A DNA stretch of 64,000 nt from Sulfurimonas sp. HSL-3221 (GTDB taxonomy: Bacteria; Campylobacterota; Campylobacteria; Campylobacterales; Sulfurimonadaceae): contig NZ_CP087998.1 of assembly GCF_021044585.1 (NCBI RefSeq), forward strand, positions 1,054,001-1,118,000. Direction: 5' to 3'. The first letter of the stretch is position 1, and the number at the start of each line of letters is the position of its first letter. The position numbers and the translations under genes were made by a program. Positions 25,050 to 33,636 of the stretch are shown here, in pieces. The notes beneath the pieces are model-generated. The model saw only the letters and a list, made by a program, of their open reading frames with translations. It did no database searches and had not been told where the DNA came from.

Positions 25050-25460
25050 TTATTCGCAGGGGCCGAGGTATTTGCCCGTCATCGTCGTCGTCATCGTCAT
25101 GGCGCCCATACCCGTATCGGTATGCATGTTCATTTTTCCCTGGAAGCTTTCATCCGTATAGGTGATTGTGCCGTCCCCTTTGGAATGGTTGCATTCGATG
25201 CGCCAGGATACGGTGTTGCCGTCAATCTTCTGTTCCAAGACTTTACAGCCGTCATTGTCGTTTTGCTGTACCGGAACGCGATCTTTCGCGCTCATGCACT
25301 GCTCAAAGGTCGTTGCGGGGATCTGCATCGCCATTCCCTGCATTTCCGTTTGGCTGGTGATGGACCATTTTCCCTCTTTGAAGTCCGGTCCTGCCGGTTC
25401 CGAAGAGCAGGCGCTGAAGAGGAACCCGGAGCAGATTAAAGCGGTAAGTACCGATCGCAT
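25050..25460 (-). CDS. DUF3617-family lipoprotein
   Basis: The ATG at 25460 has AAGGA 5-6 bases upstream; the longer frame to 25622 has no site and is discarded. The 136-residue protein has a lipoprotein signal (FLFSAC) and a mature part matching DUF3617: EGKWSITSQTEM near the start, an EQCM cysteine motif, a central DGCKVLEQ, and repeated Met/Thr-rich strands at the end (GAMTMTTTMTGKYLGPC). It is a predicted periplasmic beta-rich protein of unknown function, stabilised by disulfides. Convergent with the amidohydrolase gene. Confidence 0.85.
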   Translation of the reverse strand: MRSVLTALICSGFLFSACSSEPAGPDFKEGKWSITSQTEMQGMAMQIPATTFEQCMSAKDRVPVQQNDNDGCKVLEQKIDGNTVSWRIECNHSKGDGTITYTDESFQGKMNMHTDTGMGAMTMTTTMTGKYLGPCE

Positions 25461-25645
25461 AAAATATCCTTGTACATTAATTTGAGGGCCATTGTAATAT
25501 ATTATTGTGATATTCGCAAACCAAACGTCATGGGGTGTATCAATGTGTAATGTTGTTAAGGTTGCTTGCGTTAGGGTTATTACATACAGGTAGGTCGGTG
25601 CCGCGTCGCACCCGCCTGTCAACTCACGTCAACAAAAGGATTCCT

Positions 25646-26701
25646 ATGCAAAAAATAAAATGGGCGCTGATAGCCATAATGCTGCTGGCGGTCGCCAATT
25701 CGGCCGGAGCAGCCGGCAACGAGAATGGAGGCCTTTTCCACAAAAAAGTCCAGTTGTACAACGGAAAGCGCAGTGATCCGTACACAGTGTTCTACCCCAT
25801 CGAGATCACCGAACCGGGACGGGTGACGTTTGAGATCAAGGTGACGAACTACACGCATGAACAGGTCGATCAGCAAAAACGGCACTCCCCGTTCCGCTGG
25901 TATTTTGTCGATTCGCGTTTTCTTGACGGCAAACAGCCGATGAAAAAGAGCACGTTCCAGGAGTGGGCGCAAAAAGCGAACAAATACAATCCCGTCGAGT
26001 ACATTGCCGGTGATGAGATCCGTGGCGTCTACAGAAGCCTCAAAAACCTCTCCGACTCCATCTTCGGCAAGAAGAAAAAGAAAAAGCTTCCGGCGTACTA
26101 CCGCCGCGGCAACGCCCATGTTACGCTCGCCGACGGCCGGTCGACGCCGCCGCACTACGATATTGACCAGATGGAGCTGATGGAGACGCAGGGGATGTAC
26201 TTCATTGTCCTGGACAACTACGATACGCAGCTGGCACCGGAGTTCGAGGTGAAGATCTCCTACCCCGGAAAACAGCAGTATGTCGACGAGGCCCTCCGGC
26301 CCAAACCGATGGACCTCGGTATCCTCCAGATGGGGCAGCGCAGGGGAAGCGGGAAACTCTATGTGACGCTTCAGAACTTCGGAGAGGGTGTTATCCCCGA
26401 CGAGGTGTATGCGCGCAAAGGCAAGAGTGCACTGTCGCTGCTGCTGACGGTTGACGGCAGATCGTGGGGCGGTGTGACCCTGGCCGGTCTCGATGAGCGC
26501 AAGCGGCTGGCGCAACCCGGCGGCAAGGTGACCTACACCTTTGAAAACCTTGCTTTGAAAGACGGGATGAAAATCACGGCTGCGCTGAATATGCCGCGTT
26601 TCGAGGATACAAACCGCCGCAATAACCGTATGAATACGACGGTCAGCGTCGAAAAAGAGCTCAAACCGGTGATGCAGCCCCGCCCGATGAAGGCCCAGTA
26701 G
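25646..26701 (+). CDS. Secreted protein of unknown function with CARDB-like C-terminus
   Basis: The ATG at 25646 (AAAAGGA upstream) begins a 351-residue protein with a signal peptide ending near GAAG. The first ~200 residues contain beta strands (PGRVTFEIKVTNYTHEQ) interrupted by a strongly basic loop, FGKKKKKKLP. The last ~120 residues (GKLYVTLQNFGEGVIPDE, then NTTVSVEKEL) resemble a CARDB/immunoglobulin-like fold found in cell-surface proteins. The upstream leader contains an imperfect GC-rich hairpin (about 25586-25622) that could influence expression. No partner genes are evident. An extracytoplasmic structural or binding role is the most one can say. Confidence 0.65.
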   Translation: MQKIKWALIAIMLLAVANSAGAAGNENGGLFHKKVQLYNGKRSDPYTVFYPIEITEPGRVTFEIKVTNYTHEQVDQQKRHSPFRWYFVDSRFLDGKQPMKKSTFQEWAQKANKYNPVEYIAGDEIRGVYRSLKNLSDSIFGKKKKKKLPAYYRRGNAHVTLADGRSTPPHYDIDQMELMETQGMYFIVLDNYDTQLAPEFEVKISYPGKQQYVDEALRPKPMDLGILQMGQRRGSGKLYVTLQNFGEGVIPDEVYARKGKSALSLLLTVDGRSWGGVTLAGLDERKRLAQPGGKVTYTFENLALKDGMKITAALNMPRFEDTNRRNNRMNTTVSVEKELKPVMQPRPMKAQ

Positions 26702-26736
26702 GCAGAGAGAGAAGTGATGTCCCGGACCGGCAGCGC

Positions 26737-27039
26737 TTAAAGCGGCGCGCGGTCTATTCTGCTCAGCACATCGTTGGTCCGGAAGATAACGGAGCGGATG
26801 TGTTGGATACCGAACGAGGTCAGGCGTGCCTCGTGCTTTTCAAGATAGCGGCGTGCGTCCGCTTCATTGTCGAAGAGGTAGATCCCCCCGGCGGTTTTGT
26901 CGGCTTCGGACTCGGTCCAGATCTTCCAGACCAGACCTTTCTCCTGTGCGATGTCTTCCGCGAGGCCGCGCATCGCTTCGCTCATCTCCGCTCCGAACGG
27001 TCCTTCATACGGAAAATCGACTTGAAGCATAAAATTCAT
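26737..27039 (-). CDS. YdhR-family putative mono-oxygenase
   Basis: The 100-residue protein matches the YdhR family of small ferredoxin-like (dimeric alpha+beta barrel) proteins: MLQVDFPYEGPFGAEM, the KIWTESEADKTAGGIYLF strand, and the ending THIRSVIF-like segment. YdhR-type proteins are thought to bind or oxidise aromatic or quinone-like compounds. It is transcribed from a near-consensus promoter (TTGACA-17-TATACT) and diverges from the MarR-type regulator gene, which very likely controls it. The ribosome-binding site AAAGGGAG precedes the ATG. Confidence 0.85.
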   Translation of the reverse strand: MNFMLQVDFPYEGPFGAEMSEAMRGLAEDIAQEKGLVWKIWTESEADKTAGGIYLFDNEADARRYLEKHEARLTSFGIQHIRSVIFRTNDVLSRIDRAPL

Positions 27040-27084
27040 GGTACTCCCTTTTTGATTGTTGAAGCCTGCAGACAGGTTGGCGGA

Positions 27085-27113
27085 AGTATAATCAACCCAT
27101 CAATTTTTGTCAA
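27085..27113 (-). promoter_or_regulatory. Near-consensus promoter of the YdhR gene, within the MarR intergenic region
   Basis: Reverse strand: -35 TTGACA (27113-27108), 17-base spacer, -10 TATACT (27090-27085). A GGTTG...CAACC inverted repeat (about 27075-27097) overlaps the -10 and is a candidate binding site for the divergently encoded MarR regulator. Confidence 0.65.
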
Positions 27114-27124
27114 CTAGGTTTACA

Positions 27125-27565
27125 ATGTCCTTCTGTTTCAGCGCACTTCAATCCAGTACCATCTTCAACCGCATCATTCTCAGGGCCGTTCAGCACGAAG
27201 GTTTTACGGAGCTGACCCCCGCACTGCTCGGCATCTTCGCGCATCTGTCTGAAAGGGACGGGATGAGTGTCAGTGCGCTGGCCGTGGCGCTGGGGAGCAC
27301 GCGCCAGGCGGCGCATAAACATGTCGGGAAACTGGCGTCGTCGGGCTACATCGAACTGCAGACGCGTCCGGACAACCGGAAAGAGAAGGTCGTCATGTTG
27401 ACGCCGCGGGGCGAAGTGCTGGTGAATGTGGCCCTGAAAGTGATCGCCGACACCGAGGCGGAAATGGGCCGCTTCCTGGGGCGGGATGTGTTCGAGCAGT
27501 ACCTGAAGAACCAGGAAGCGCTTTTACATTTTCTGGAGGCGTTGGAGCGGGGGGAAGGGACTTAA
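27125..27565 (+). CDS. MarR-family transcriptional regulator
   Basis: The 146-residue protein has the MarR winged-helix core: LLGIFAHLSERDGMSVSALAVAL, the recognition helix TRQAAHKHVGKLASSGYIE, and a wing around TRPDNRKEKVV, flanked by dimerisation helices. MarR proteins usually repress adjacent genes and release DNA on binding phenolic or oxidative effectors. The ATG at 27125 has a weak upstream AGG; the in-frame TTG at 27107 has no site. It diverges from the YdhR gene with an 85-base shared control region. Confidence 0.87.
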   Translation: MSFCFSALQSSTIFNRIILRAVQHEGFTELTPALLGIFAHLSERDGMSVSALAVALGSTRQAAHKHVGKLASSGYIELQTRPDNRKEKVVMLTPRGEVLVNVALKVIADTEAEMGRFLGRDVFEQYLKNQEALLHFLEALERGEGT

Positions 27566-27598
27566 AGCCCCGGCACCTGAGAAGGGCTTCTGCCGCCT

Positions 27599-29683
27599 TT
27601 AAGGGTTGTTGCGTACGATCGTGCCGTCGGCGCCGACCATGACGATATCGGCACCGTTGACAATCACGTCGTAAAAGGTCTTGTACGCCTCATGATAGGT
27701 CTTCTCCCAGGTGATACCGTCGGCAGAAGTGAGGATCATGCCTGCCTCCCCGACAGCGACGAACTGCGCACCGGTCCAAGCGACGGCGTAGAGGTTGTAG
27801 TAGATATATTGTGATTCCGTCGGATAGCGCAATGTCCAGGTCGTACCGTTGTCGTCCGAGGTGATAACGGTGCTGTCCAGACCGACGGCGACATAGCGGC
27901 CGTTGCCCTTGGTGACGCCGTAAAGGGCTTGAGTACTGTTGCTGTCACGCGATGTCCACGATCCCGTGCTTGCGTCCGGGGATGTGGCGACAGTCCCGCT
28001 GTTGCCGACCGCCAAGAACTGGCTGCCGTCCCAGAAAAGGTCACGGTAAAAGGCATTGTCGGTCAGGACCCAGTCTGGCTCATTGCTGCTGTCGTAACTC
28101 ACGCCGTCCCAGGTCTGGGTGTATGCTCCGACACGCACGAATTGGCTGCCGTCCCAGACGACCGCGTAATGGGTGGTCGTCGCCCCGGACCAGTCATCGG
28201 TCCAGGTGATGAGATCATCCGTATAGAGGCCGTAGGTCTGTCCGACGGCGACGTACTGGGTGCTGTTATAGGCGATAGCATGGGTATAGTATTGGTCATC
28301 GCCGATATACCGGTACTGCAAGCTGTCCGCGCTGTCGCCGACGGCCATGCGTCCCCAGGCGCCGACGGCGATATAGCGGCTGCCGTCGTATGTCACTCCT
28401 CTGAGGTCGGAACTGCTCGCGGTAAGTTGCCAATCAATACCGTCGGCGGAGGTAAGGATCGTTCCCTGCTCGCCGACGGCCGCAAAGCGGGTGCCGGTCC
28501 AGACGATGTCGCGCAGGCTCAGCTGATAATAATAGGGATCGTGGTCCGGGAACCGCCGTGTCCAGGCGGTGCCGTCGGGGGAGGTATAGATCGTGTTGGA
28601 GGAGCCGATCATCACGAAGACGTTCGCCGTACCGTCGCCCCAGACGACCTTCTCCCCGCCGATACTGCTGTTGACCTCGTTCCAGGTGCTACCGTCAGAG
28701 GAGGCGAGGACGGTGCCGTATCCGATGGCGACAAAGGTGGTGCCGTTCCAGGCAATGTCTTCGATCGTATCGCTGACGGCCGGGGTCGTTTCGCTGTTCC
28801 AGTCGAGTGCGTTTGAGGAAGTGAGGATCGTCCCCTGGGCACCGAGAGCGTAGAAGCGGCCGTCGATCCAGGCGGTCCCGGTGAGGTTTTCCGTCGTCGG
28901 TACGGATGTAACGGGCGTCCAGCTCGTCCCGTCGGTCGACGTCGCGATGTAGCCGGCTTCTCCTACGGCGATATAACGTGAGAGAGAGGGGGACCAGGCC
29001 AATGCGTTGACGTTGATCGAACTGTTCATTTCGACATAACCCTGCGACCATGCAACGCCGTCAGTGGAGGTGAAGTACCAGTCGCTGTCGACGGCGAGGA
29101 AGCGGCCGTTGCCGTAGACGACGTCATCGGCACCGTCAAAAGCGAAACCGGACGTCTTGGTCTGTGTCCAGTCGATACCGTCGGAGGACTTGAATATCGA
29201 TGTCGGAGTACCGAAATGTTCTGCAATTGCGACCAGTTCGCTGCCGTTCCAGACGACGTTGGCAAGCTCATCGGAAGTACCCGTTCGCACGGTGACCCAG
29301 GGGGAGGGGGCGGCCGTCTCTGTGGCGGCGCATACCGCTGCGGACTGCGGGGAGATGTTGCCCTCGTCGTCGATGGCCGCGACAGTGAAGCAGTATGACG
29401 TACTCTCAGAGAGTCCTGTCGCCGCATAGGAGGTCGAATAGGCCATGCCGAGGCCTCCTGTCCACTCGATTTTATAGCCGACGATCGTACCGTCATCGGT
29501 AGATGCATTCCAGCTCAGGTCGAGCTGTGACGTCGAGACGACCTGGACACTGAGGCCGGTGGGCGTTGTCGGTATGGTACTGTCGGACGTCGTGTCCGAA
29601 CCGCCTCCACCGCCGCCGCACCCGCTGAAAATGAGAGAGAGGGACAAAAATGCTGCCGAAAGGCCGAAGGTGCTGATATGCAT
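27599..29683 (-). CDS. Large lipoprotein with FN3 domain and beta-propeller-like repeats
   Basis: The 694-residue protein has a lipoprotein signal peptide with lipobox FSGC and a poly-Gly/Ser linker. A fibronectin type III domain (residues ~40-125) is followed by about twelve repeats of ~45 residues with the pattern W-x-G-x-x-(F/Y)-V-A-V-G ... G-T/V-(I/V)-x-T-S-x-D-G-x-x-W, a sialidase/BNR-like propeller signature. It is probably exposed at the cell surface as a binding or structural protein. The repeats are real internal duplications, and the frame is intact. Similar lipoproteins occur singly in many environmental bacteria. Confidence 0.8.
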   Translation of the reverse strand: MHISTFGLSAAFLSLSLIFSGCGGGGGGSDTTSDSTIPTTPTGLSVQVVSTSQLDLSWNASTDDGTIVGYKIEWTGGLGMAYSTSYAATGLSESTSYCFTVAAIDDEGNISPQSAAVCAATETAAPSPWVTVRTGTSDELANVVWNGSELVAIAEHFGTPTSIFKSSDGIDWTQTKTSGFAFDGADDVVYGNGRFLAVDSDWYFTSTDGVAWSQGYVEMNSSINVNALAWSPSLSRYIAVGEAGYIATSTDGTSWTPVTSVPTTENLTGTAWIDGRFYALGAQGTILTSSNALDWNSETTPAVSDTIEDIAWNGTTFVAIGYGTVLASSDGSTWNEVNSSIGGEKVVWGDGTANVFVMIGSSNTIYTSPDGTAWTRRFPDHDPYYYQLSLRDIVWTGTRFAAVGEQGTILTSADGIDWQLTASSSDLRGVTYDGSRYIAVGAWGRMAVGDSADSLQYRYIGDDQYYTHAIAYNSTQYVAVGQTYGLYTDDLITWTDDWSGATTTHYAVVWDGSQFVRVGAYTQTWDGVSYDSSNEPDWVLTDNAFYRDLFWDGSQFLAVGNSGTVATSPDASTGSWTSRDSNSTQALYGVTKGNGRYVAVGLDSTVITSDDNGTTWTLRYPTESQYIYYNLYAVAWTGAQFVAVGEAGMILTSADGITWEKTYHEAYKTFYDVIVNGADIVMVGADGTIVRNNP

Positions 29684-29953
29684 TCTGATAAGACTCCTTT
29701 AGCAACAAACCGTAAAACACCCGTTCTGAGAGAGATGAGGGACATATTTCCCGAAGGTGTTGGGTGTTAGTAGAATTGTGTGATGTCGGTTGCTGTTATT
29801 ATGTGTATTTCTTTGAGAATGTTATCAGCTCTAACGTGAAATCTTCTTGAGAGCGCAGTTGCTTTGCGGAACCAGCCGATCAAACTTGTTTTTCTCCTTA
29901 ATCAATCTTTTACATTGGTATCAATAAGATAGTAAATACGAGGAGAAGAAGCC

Positions 29954-30301
29954 ATGAAAAAAAAGCATTTGGAAACGTTTGAAACAACGCTGCTGGCGAT
30001 GAAATCGGAGCTGGAATCGAGCATCGCGCGTCTTCTCATGGAGAATGACGCCGTGACGACGACGGACGACGGTGTCGATATGCAGGACGAAGTTTCGCTG
30101 GAAAACGAGAGCCGGAACGAAACGGCGCTGATCCAACAGCAGCGGCATGAGCTCGATGAGGTCAATCACGCCCTGTCAAAGATCAAAAACGGAACCTACG
30201 GCGTCTGCGAGGCGAGCGGCGACAAGATCCCCCTTGAGAGGCTGCAGGCGGTCCCGCATGCCCGATACTGCATCGAGGAGCAGCGCGAAGCGGAACTGTA
30301 G
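29954..30301 (+). CDS. DksA/TraR-type regulator with reduced zinc finger (YteA-like)
   Basis: The 115-residue protein has the coiled coil and C-terminal globular region of DksA/TraR proteins, and ends in a zinc-finger-like unit. Only two of the four usual cysteines remain: C85 (CEAS, S88 in place of Cys) and C106 (CIEE, E109 in place of Cys), while GDKIPLERLQAVPHARYC is otherwise conserved. This resembles the YteA-type group. It may bind RNA polymerase secondary channel or a regulator without zinc. The ribosome-binding site GGAG lies 8 bases upstream of the ATG. Upstream is a 270-base gap with no evident gene. Confidence 0.8.
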   Translation: MKKKHLETFETTLLAMKSELESSIARLLMENDAVTTTDDGVDMQDEVSLENESRNETALIQQQRHELDEVNHALSKIKNGTYGVCEASGDKIPLERLQAVPHARYCIEEQREAEL

Positions 30302-30310
30302 CGCTGGGCT

Positions 30311-31123
30311 TCACGCCGACTGTGTCGAATTTTTTTGCTGATGAGAGAAGATCTTGTATGCCGAGAGCATCAGGACCACCGCCAGCAGGAGGACCAGCAT
30401 GTCCCCGGGAACAACCCCGAGCAGAGCCGAACCGGCGGCGGCGCCGGCAATGGACCCGACGGCCAGGGCGATGAAGAGCCGCCGCTCTTCGCGCAAGACG
30501 ATAAAGGCCTGGCTCTGGCTGTACCGTGCAAAACCGACGATCATCGTCGGCAGGCTGATCGCGAGTGAGAGGCTGCCGGCCAGTTTGATGTCGACGCCGT
30601 AAAGCAGGACGATCACGGGGATGAGCAGCTCGCCTCCCGCCACACCGAGCATCGATGCGACGACACCGATGCCGAATCCTGCCGCTACGCCCGCAATCAT
30701 CTGTGCCAGCGGGGCATCAAAAAGCGCCCCGTTCTCTCCCTGGAGGAACCAGTGCTCTCCTATCAGGACGGTAGCGAGAAATAGCAGGAGTGCGAGCACG
30801 ATGCGGTCGAGCGTGCGCTCGCTGATCCTCATCGCAATGCCGGCAGCGATCCAGGCGCCCGCCAGGGAGCCTGCGAGAAGGTTGAGCATGATGCTTTTGT
30901 ACTCCCACAGCTGATCAAAAGGGATTTCAGAAGCGCGGAAGAGCAGTGCGAAAAAGACGACGATGAGCGATGTCGCCTTGTTAAGGATAACGGCCTTGAG
31001 CGTGTCGAGCCGGAACAGCCCCTTGAGTACAGGCAGCCGGAATTCCGCGCCGCCCAGCCCGATCAGCCCCGCCAGTGTCGCGACAGCGCCCCCGGCGGCG
31101 AATCCCTGGAGGAGACGTTTCAT
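30311..31123 (-). CDS. TauE/SafE-family (DUF81) membrane transporter
   Basis: The 270-residue protein has eight or so hydrophobic helices and two DUF81/TauE repeat motifs: AGLIGLGGAEFRLPVL near the N-terminus and SMLGVAGGELLIPVIVLLYG in the middle. These proteins export sulfite, sulfoacetate or related organosulfonates, though the substrate here is not indicated. It converges with the YteA-like gene. A basic N-terminal MKR precedes the first helix. No neighbouring sulfur genes are found within the window. Confidence 0.85.
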   Translation of the reverse strand: MKRLLQGFAAGGAVATLAGLIGLGGAEFRLPVLKGLFRLDTLKAVILNKATSLIVVFFALLFRASEIPFDQLWEYKSIMLNLLAGSLAGAWIAAGIAMRISERTLDRIVLALLLFLATVLIGEHWFLQGENGALFDAPLAQMIAGVAAGFGIGVVASMLGVAGGELLIPVIVLLYGVDIKLAGSLSLAISLPTMIVGFARYSQSQAFIVLREERRLFIALAVGSIAGAAAGSALLGVVPGDMLVLLLAVVLMLSAYKIFSHQQKNSTQSA

Positions 31124-31288
31124 ACTGCGCTACATCTTTCGTACGGTTGGATTGACATCAATGCCCTTGGTATATTTGCAGGTATTGTAGCAGACGCTTA
31201 TCAAAATACCCATTGAATTGCACCTATTTAAACGCAAAAGATTTAATTGTCTGTGAAAAACTTGATGCCGCCATACGGGAGGAGGCTT

Positions 31289-31714
31289 TTATTCCAGCAG
31301 TCCCCACGCGATCGCCTGCTCCCGGTTTTCAAAAACCGCCATGGCCGTGCGCATGCGTCTGAAACCGAGCTTTTCGTAAAACGCCTCCTTCCCCGGATTG
31401 GCGTAGAGAATGATCTTTTTATGTCCGCGGGCGCGTTCGACGAGCGCGGAGACAATGCCTTTGCCAAGCCCCTGGCCCTGGTAGGCCGGCAGCACGGCGA
31501 CATCGCAGATATAGGCGCAGTCAACGCCGTCGGCAAGTGCCCGTCCCGAGGCGACCAGAGTAGCTCCGTCGAAGACGAAACAGACGAACATGCTGTTGCT
31601 GAAGACCGTCCGAAGCGCCTCCGGGGGCTTGTCTCCCAGCGGGGCAACCCTGTAGAGATCGGAAAGCTGCTCCCAGTCAATGCCGTCGCAGGTATCGTGC
31701 CATGCAAGCTGCAT
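31289..31714 (-). CDS. GNAT-family N-acetyltransferase
   Basis: The ATG at 31714 has AGGAG 5 bases upstream; the longer frame is a shadow. The 141-residue protein carries the GNAT core with the pyrophosphate-binding loop in DVAVLPAYQGQGLGKGIVSAL and later the motif YEKLGFRRM. It transfers an acetyl group from acetyl-CoA to an unknown amine. It is the last gene of a three-gene cluster with the YdcZ transporter and nitroreductase (gaps 3 and 8 bases), an arrangement that suggests detoxification or antibiotic-type modification. Confidence 0.85.
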   Translation of the reverse strand: MQLAWHDTCDGIDWEQLSDLYRVAPLGDKPPEALRTVFSNSMFVCFVFDGATLVASGRALADGVDCAYICDVAVLPAYQGQGLGKGIVSALVERARGHKKIILYANPGKEAFYEKLGFRRMRTAMAVFENREQAIAWGLLE

Positions 31715-31722
31715 AGTGTCTC

Positions 31723-32346
31723 CTAGTCCACAAAGGTGACGACGTCGTCGAATGCGCGGCGATGGCGATGCTCGGGACGGGAGGTGCCGTACCCCATCGG
31801 GAGCACCATCGAGACGCCAAAGGTCGCTGTATCGACCCGCAGCAGGGACATCACCGCTTCCGCGTCGAAGCCTCCGAGGGGACAGGAGTCGATGCCCAGC
31901 GCCGCCGCGGCGTTCATCAGGTTCATCGCCGCGAGATAGCACTGTTTGTCAGCATAATCGCCGAGCTGCCCGGGGCTCAGTGCGTCGGTATAGCCCGCAT
32001 AAAAACCCTTGAGGACGTTTTCATAGAGGTCGTCCCCGTCGCGGCGCAGCAGGGGTTCGACATAACCGTCCTCGATGCGGAGCGTTTTTCTGGCGAGAAT
32101 GACGATCACCGCCGAGGCCGTCCCCACCTGTTCCTGGCCGTAACAGCAGCTCTGAAGCTGCCGTTTCAGCGGGTCAGAGGTGACGACCAGGAACTGCCAC
32201 GGTTCGATGCCGAAGGAGGAGGGGCTGAGACGCCCGGCCTCGAGAATGTAGTCCAGCTCATCAGCGGCGATCGTTTTATGCTCGCGAAACTGTCGGGCGG
32301 CATGCCGGAATTGCAGAATGTCCAGGTAGTGTGCTTTTATATGCAT
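31723..32346 (-). CDS. Nitroreductase-family NAD(P)H-dependent oxidoreductase
   Basis: The 207-residue protein is an FMN nitroreductase: the N-terminal RHAARQFREHKTI basic FMN-binding motif, SPSSFGIEPWQFLVV, and the GIDSCPLGGFDAEAV segment near the C-terminus fit the NfnB/NfsB-like family. It reduces nitroaromatics, quinones or flavins. It is the second gene of the YdcZ-nitroreductase-GNAT cluster. The codon context and spacing indicate co-transcription. Confidence 0.9.
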   Translation of the reverse strand: MHIKAHYLDILQFRHAARQFREHKTIAADELDYILEAGRLSPSSFGIEPWQFLVVTSDPLKRQLQSCCYGQEQVGTASAVIVILARKTLRIEDGYVEPLLRRDGDDLYENVLKGFYAGYTDALSPGQLGDYADKQCYLAAMNLMNAAAALGIDSCPLGGFDAEAVMSLLRVDTATFGVSMVLPMGYGTSRPEHRHRRAFDDVVTFVD

Positions 32347-32349
32347 AGA

Positions 32350-32802
32350 TTATCCTTCATAGGTGATGAGTGCGACGCCGGAGAGCATGATCGCGAGTCC
32401 GGCGAGCTTTTTGTACGTAATGGCCTCCATGGGCAGACCGAACCAGCCGAACGCGCCGGCGATCATGACGAAAACCATCTGGCCGCTCAAGCCGAAGGTG
32501 AACATCTTTGAGATGCCGATCTTCGGAATAATGTAGTAATACAGGGCGATGCCGATAACGCTGAAAAATCCCCCGGCAACCCAGAGGTAAAGGGGCACGC
32601 TGCCGCCTCCTTTCGGAAGCGACAGTTGCGCCGGATTGCCCATGAGGTAGAGCAGCGCAAAGAGCGTGCTGACCGTGTAGGCAATCAGCGTTGCGAGAAA
32701 CGGGTTTTTCAGCATGACGCCCAGCTGCGCATTGAAACCGCCTTGCACCGCCAGGGCAATCCCGGCTGCGAATGCAGTGAGGTAGAGTGTCATCGCATAC
32801 AT
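32350..32802 (-). CDS. YdcZ-family (DUF606) DMT-type small transporter
   Basis: The 150-residue protein has five hydrophobic helices and matches DUF606/YdcZ (for example AGIALAVQGGFNAQLG near the N-terminus and the GLSGQMVFVMIAGAFGWFG helix). The family resembles small drug/metabolite transporters. It is the first gene of a cluster with nitroreductase and GNAT genes. An ATG three codons later is an alternative start; neither has a strong ribosome-binding site. The substrate is unknown. Confidence 0.85.
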   Translation of the reverse strand: MYAMTLYLTAFAAGIALAVQGGFNAQLGVMLKNPFLATLIAYTVSTLFALLYLMGNPAQLSLPKGGGSVPLYLWVAGGFFSVIGIALYYYIIPKIGISKMFTFGLSGQMVFVMIAGAFGWFGLPMEAITYKKLAGLAIMLSGVALITYEG

Positions 32803-32964
32803 CGGCGTACCGCGTCATGCGTGCGCGTCCATCTGCTGTGTACCGCGTTCATGATTTTCCTTCAGCGTTATTCTATGGAAACATGTTCCATATGCGGCAA
32901 TGATAATAAAAAGCCCCCCTATGTGTCATTTACATATGTTGATGTGCCGTCGATTAAGAAGCGT

Positions 32965-33555
32965 TTATTTGAGGTTTTTGCGTATGCGGCTCAGCTGGGT
33001 CGGCGTGATGCCGAGGTGCGCGGCGATATGGTGCTGGCTGACACGCTTTTCGATCCCGGGGTGCTTTTTGAGAAAGGCGAGATACCGTGAGCGCGCATCT
33101 TCGAGCACAAGGGCGATCTCGACGCGCTCTTTCTCGATGACCCACTTCTGTTCAAGGTAGGCGATGTAGAACGCTTTGACGTCGTCATACTTGTCGATGA
33201 GGCGGCGGTAGTCTCGGTAGGCGATCTCGATGACGGAGGTCTCCTCCAACGCCTCGATACAGAACTCCGAAGGGGAGCCGAGCAGCATGGAGGCCTTTGA
33301 ACCGGCAAAATCATGTTCCAAAAAGAGGTTTTTGTTGTACATATGTCCCTCTTCGTCCAGAAAATAGGTGCGCAGGAGCCCTTTGCAGATAAAGTAGAGT
33401 CTCGTCGCCGTATCGCCGAAACGCAGCAGGGTTTCTCCTTTTTGATAGGTCTGGAAGGTGATGTGCGTCTCGAACGCTTCCCATGAACGTTCGGAAATGG
33501 GAGCGTAGGCGTCCATGACGTGTTTTAAAGAGGCGAGGCATTCGTTGTCGATCAT
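32965..33555 (-). CDS. Crp/Fnr-family transcriptional regulator
   Basis: The 196-residue protein, starting at the ATG at 33555 (AGAGAAG upstream), has a cyclic-nucleotide-binding-type beta-barrel (YQKGETLLRFGDTATRLYFICKGLLRTYFLDEEG) and a C-terminal helix-turn-helix (VSQHHIAAHLGITPTQLSRIRKNL). It lacks the cysteine cluster of Fnr, so it probably senses another signal, perhaps a nucleotide or redox state. It lies downstream of the CDGSH gene on the same strand with an 81-base gap that can hold its own promoter. Confidence 0.88.
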   Translation of the reverse strand: MIDNECLASLKHVMDAYAPISERSWEAFETHITFQTYQKGETLLRFGDTATRLYFICKGLLRTYFLDEEGHMYNKNLFLEHDFAGSKASMLLGSPSEFCIEALEETSVIEIAYRDYRRLIDKYDDVKAFYIAYLEQKWVIEKERVEIALVLEDARSRYLAFLKKHPGIEKRVSQHHIAAHLGITPTQLSRIRKNLK

Positions 33556-33636
33556 TTTCTTCTCTTGTGAAAAGCTGCAGCGCTGTTTTGATGTGTTTGA
33601 CTGATCATTCGGCGTCATTCCAATCGGCAAAGGAAG

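Noticed and set aside
29684-29953. 270-base gap considered for a small gene or RNA
   Set aside because: Only short open frames without ribosome-binding sites and a weak TTTAC/GTAAA repeat were found.
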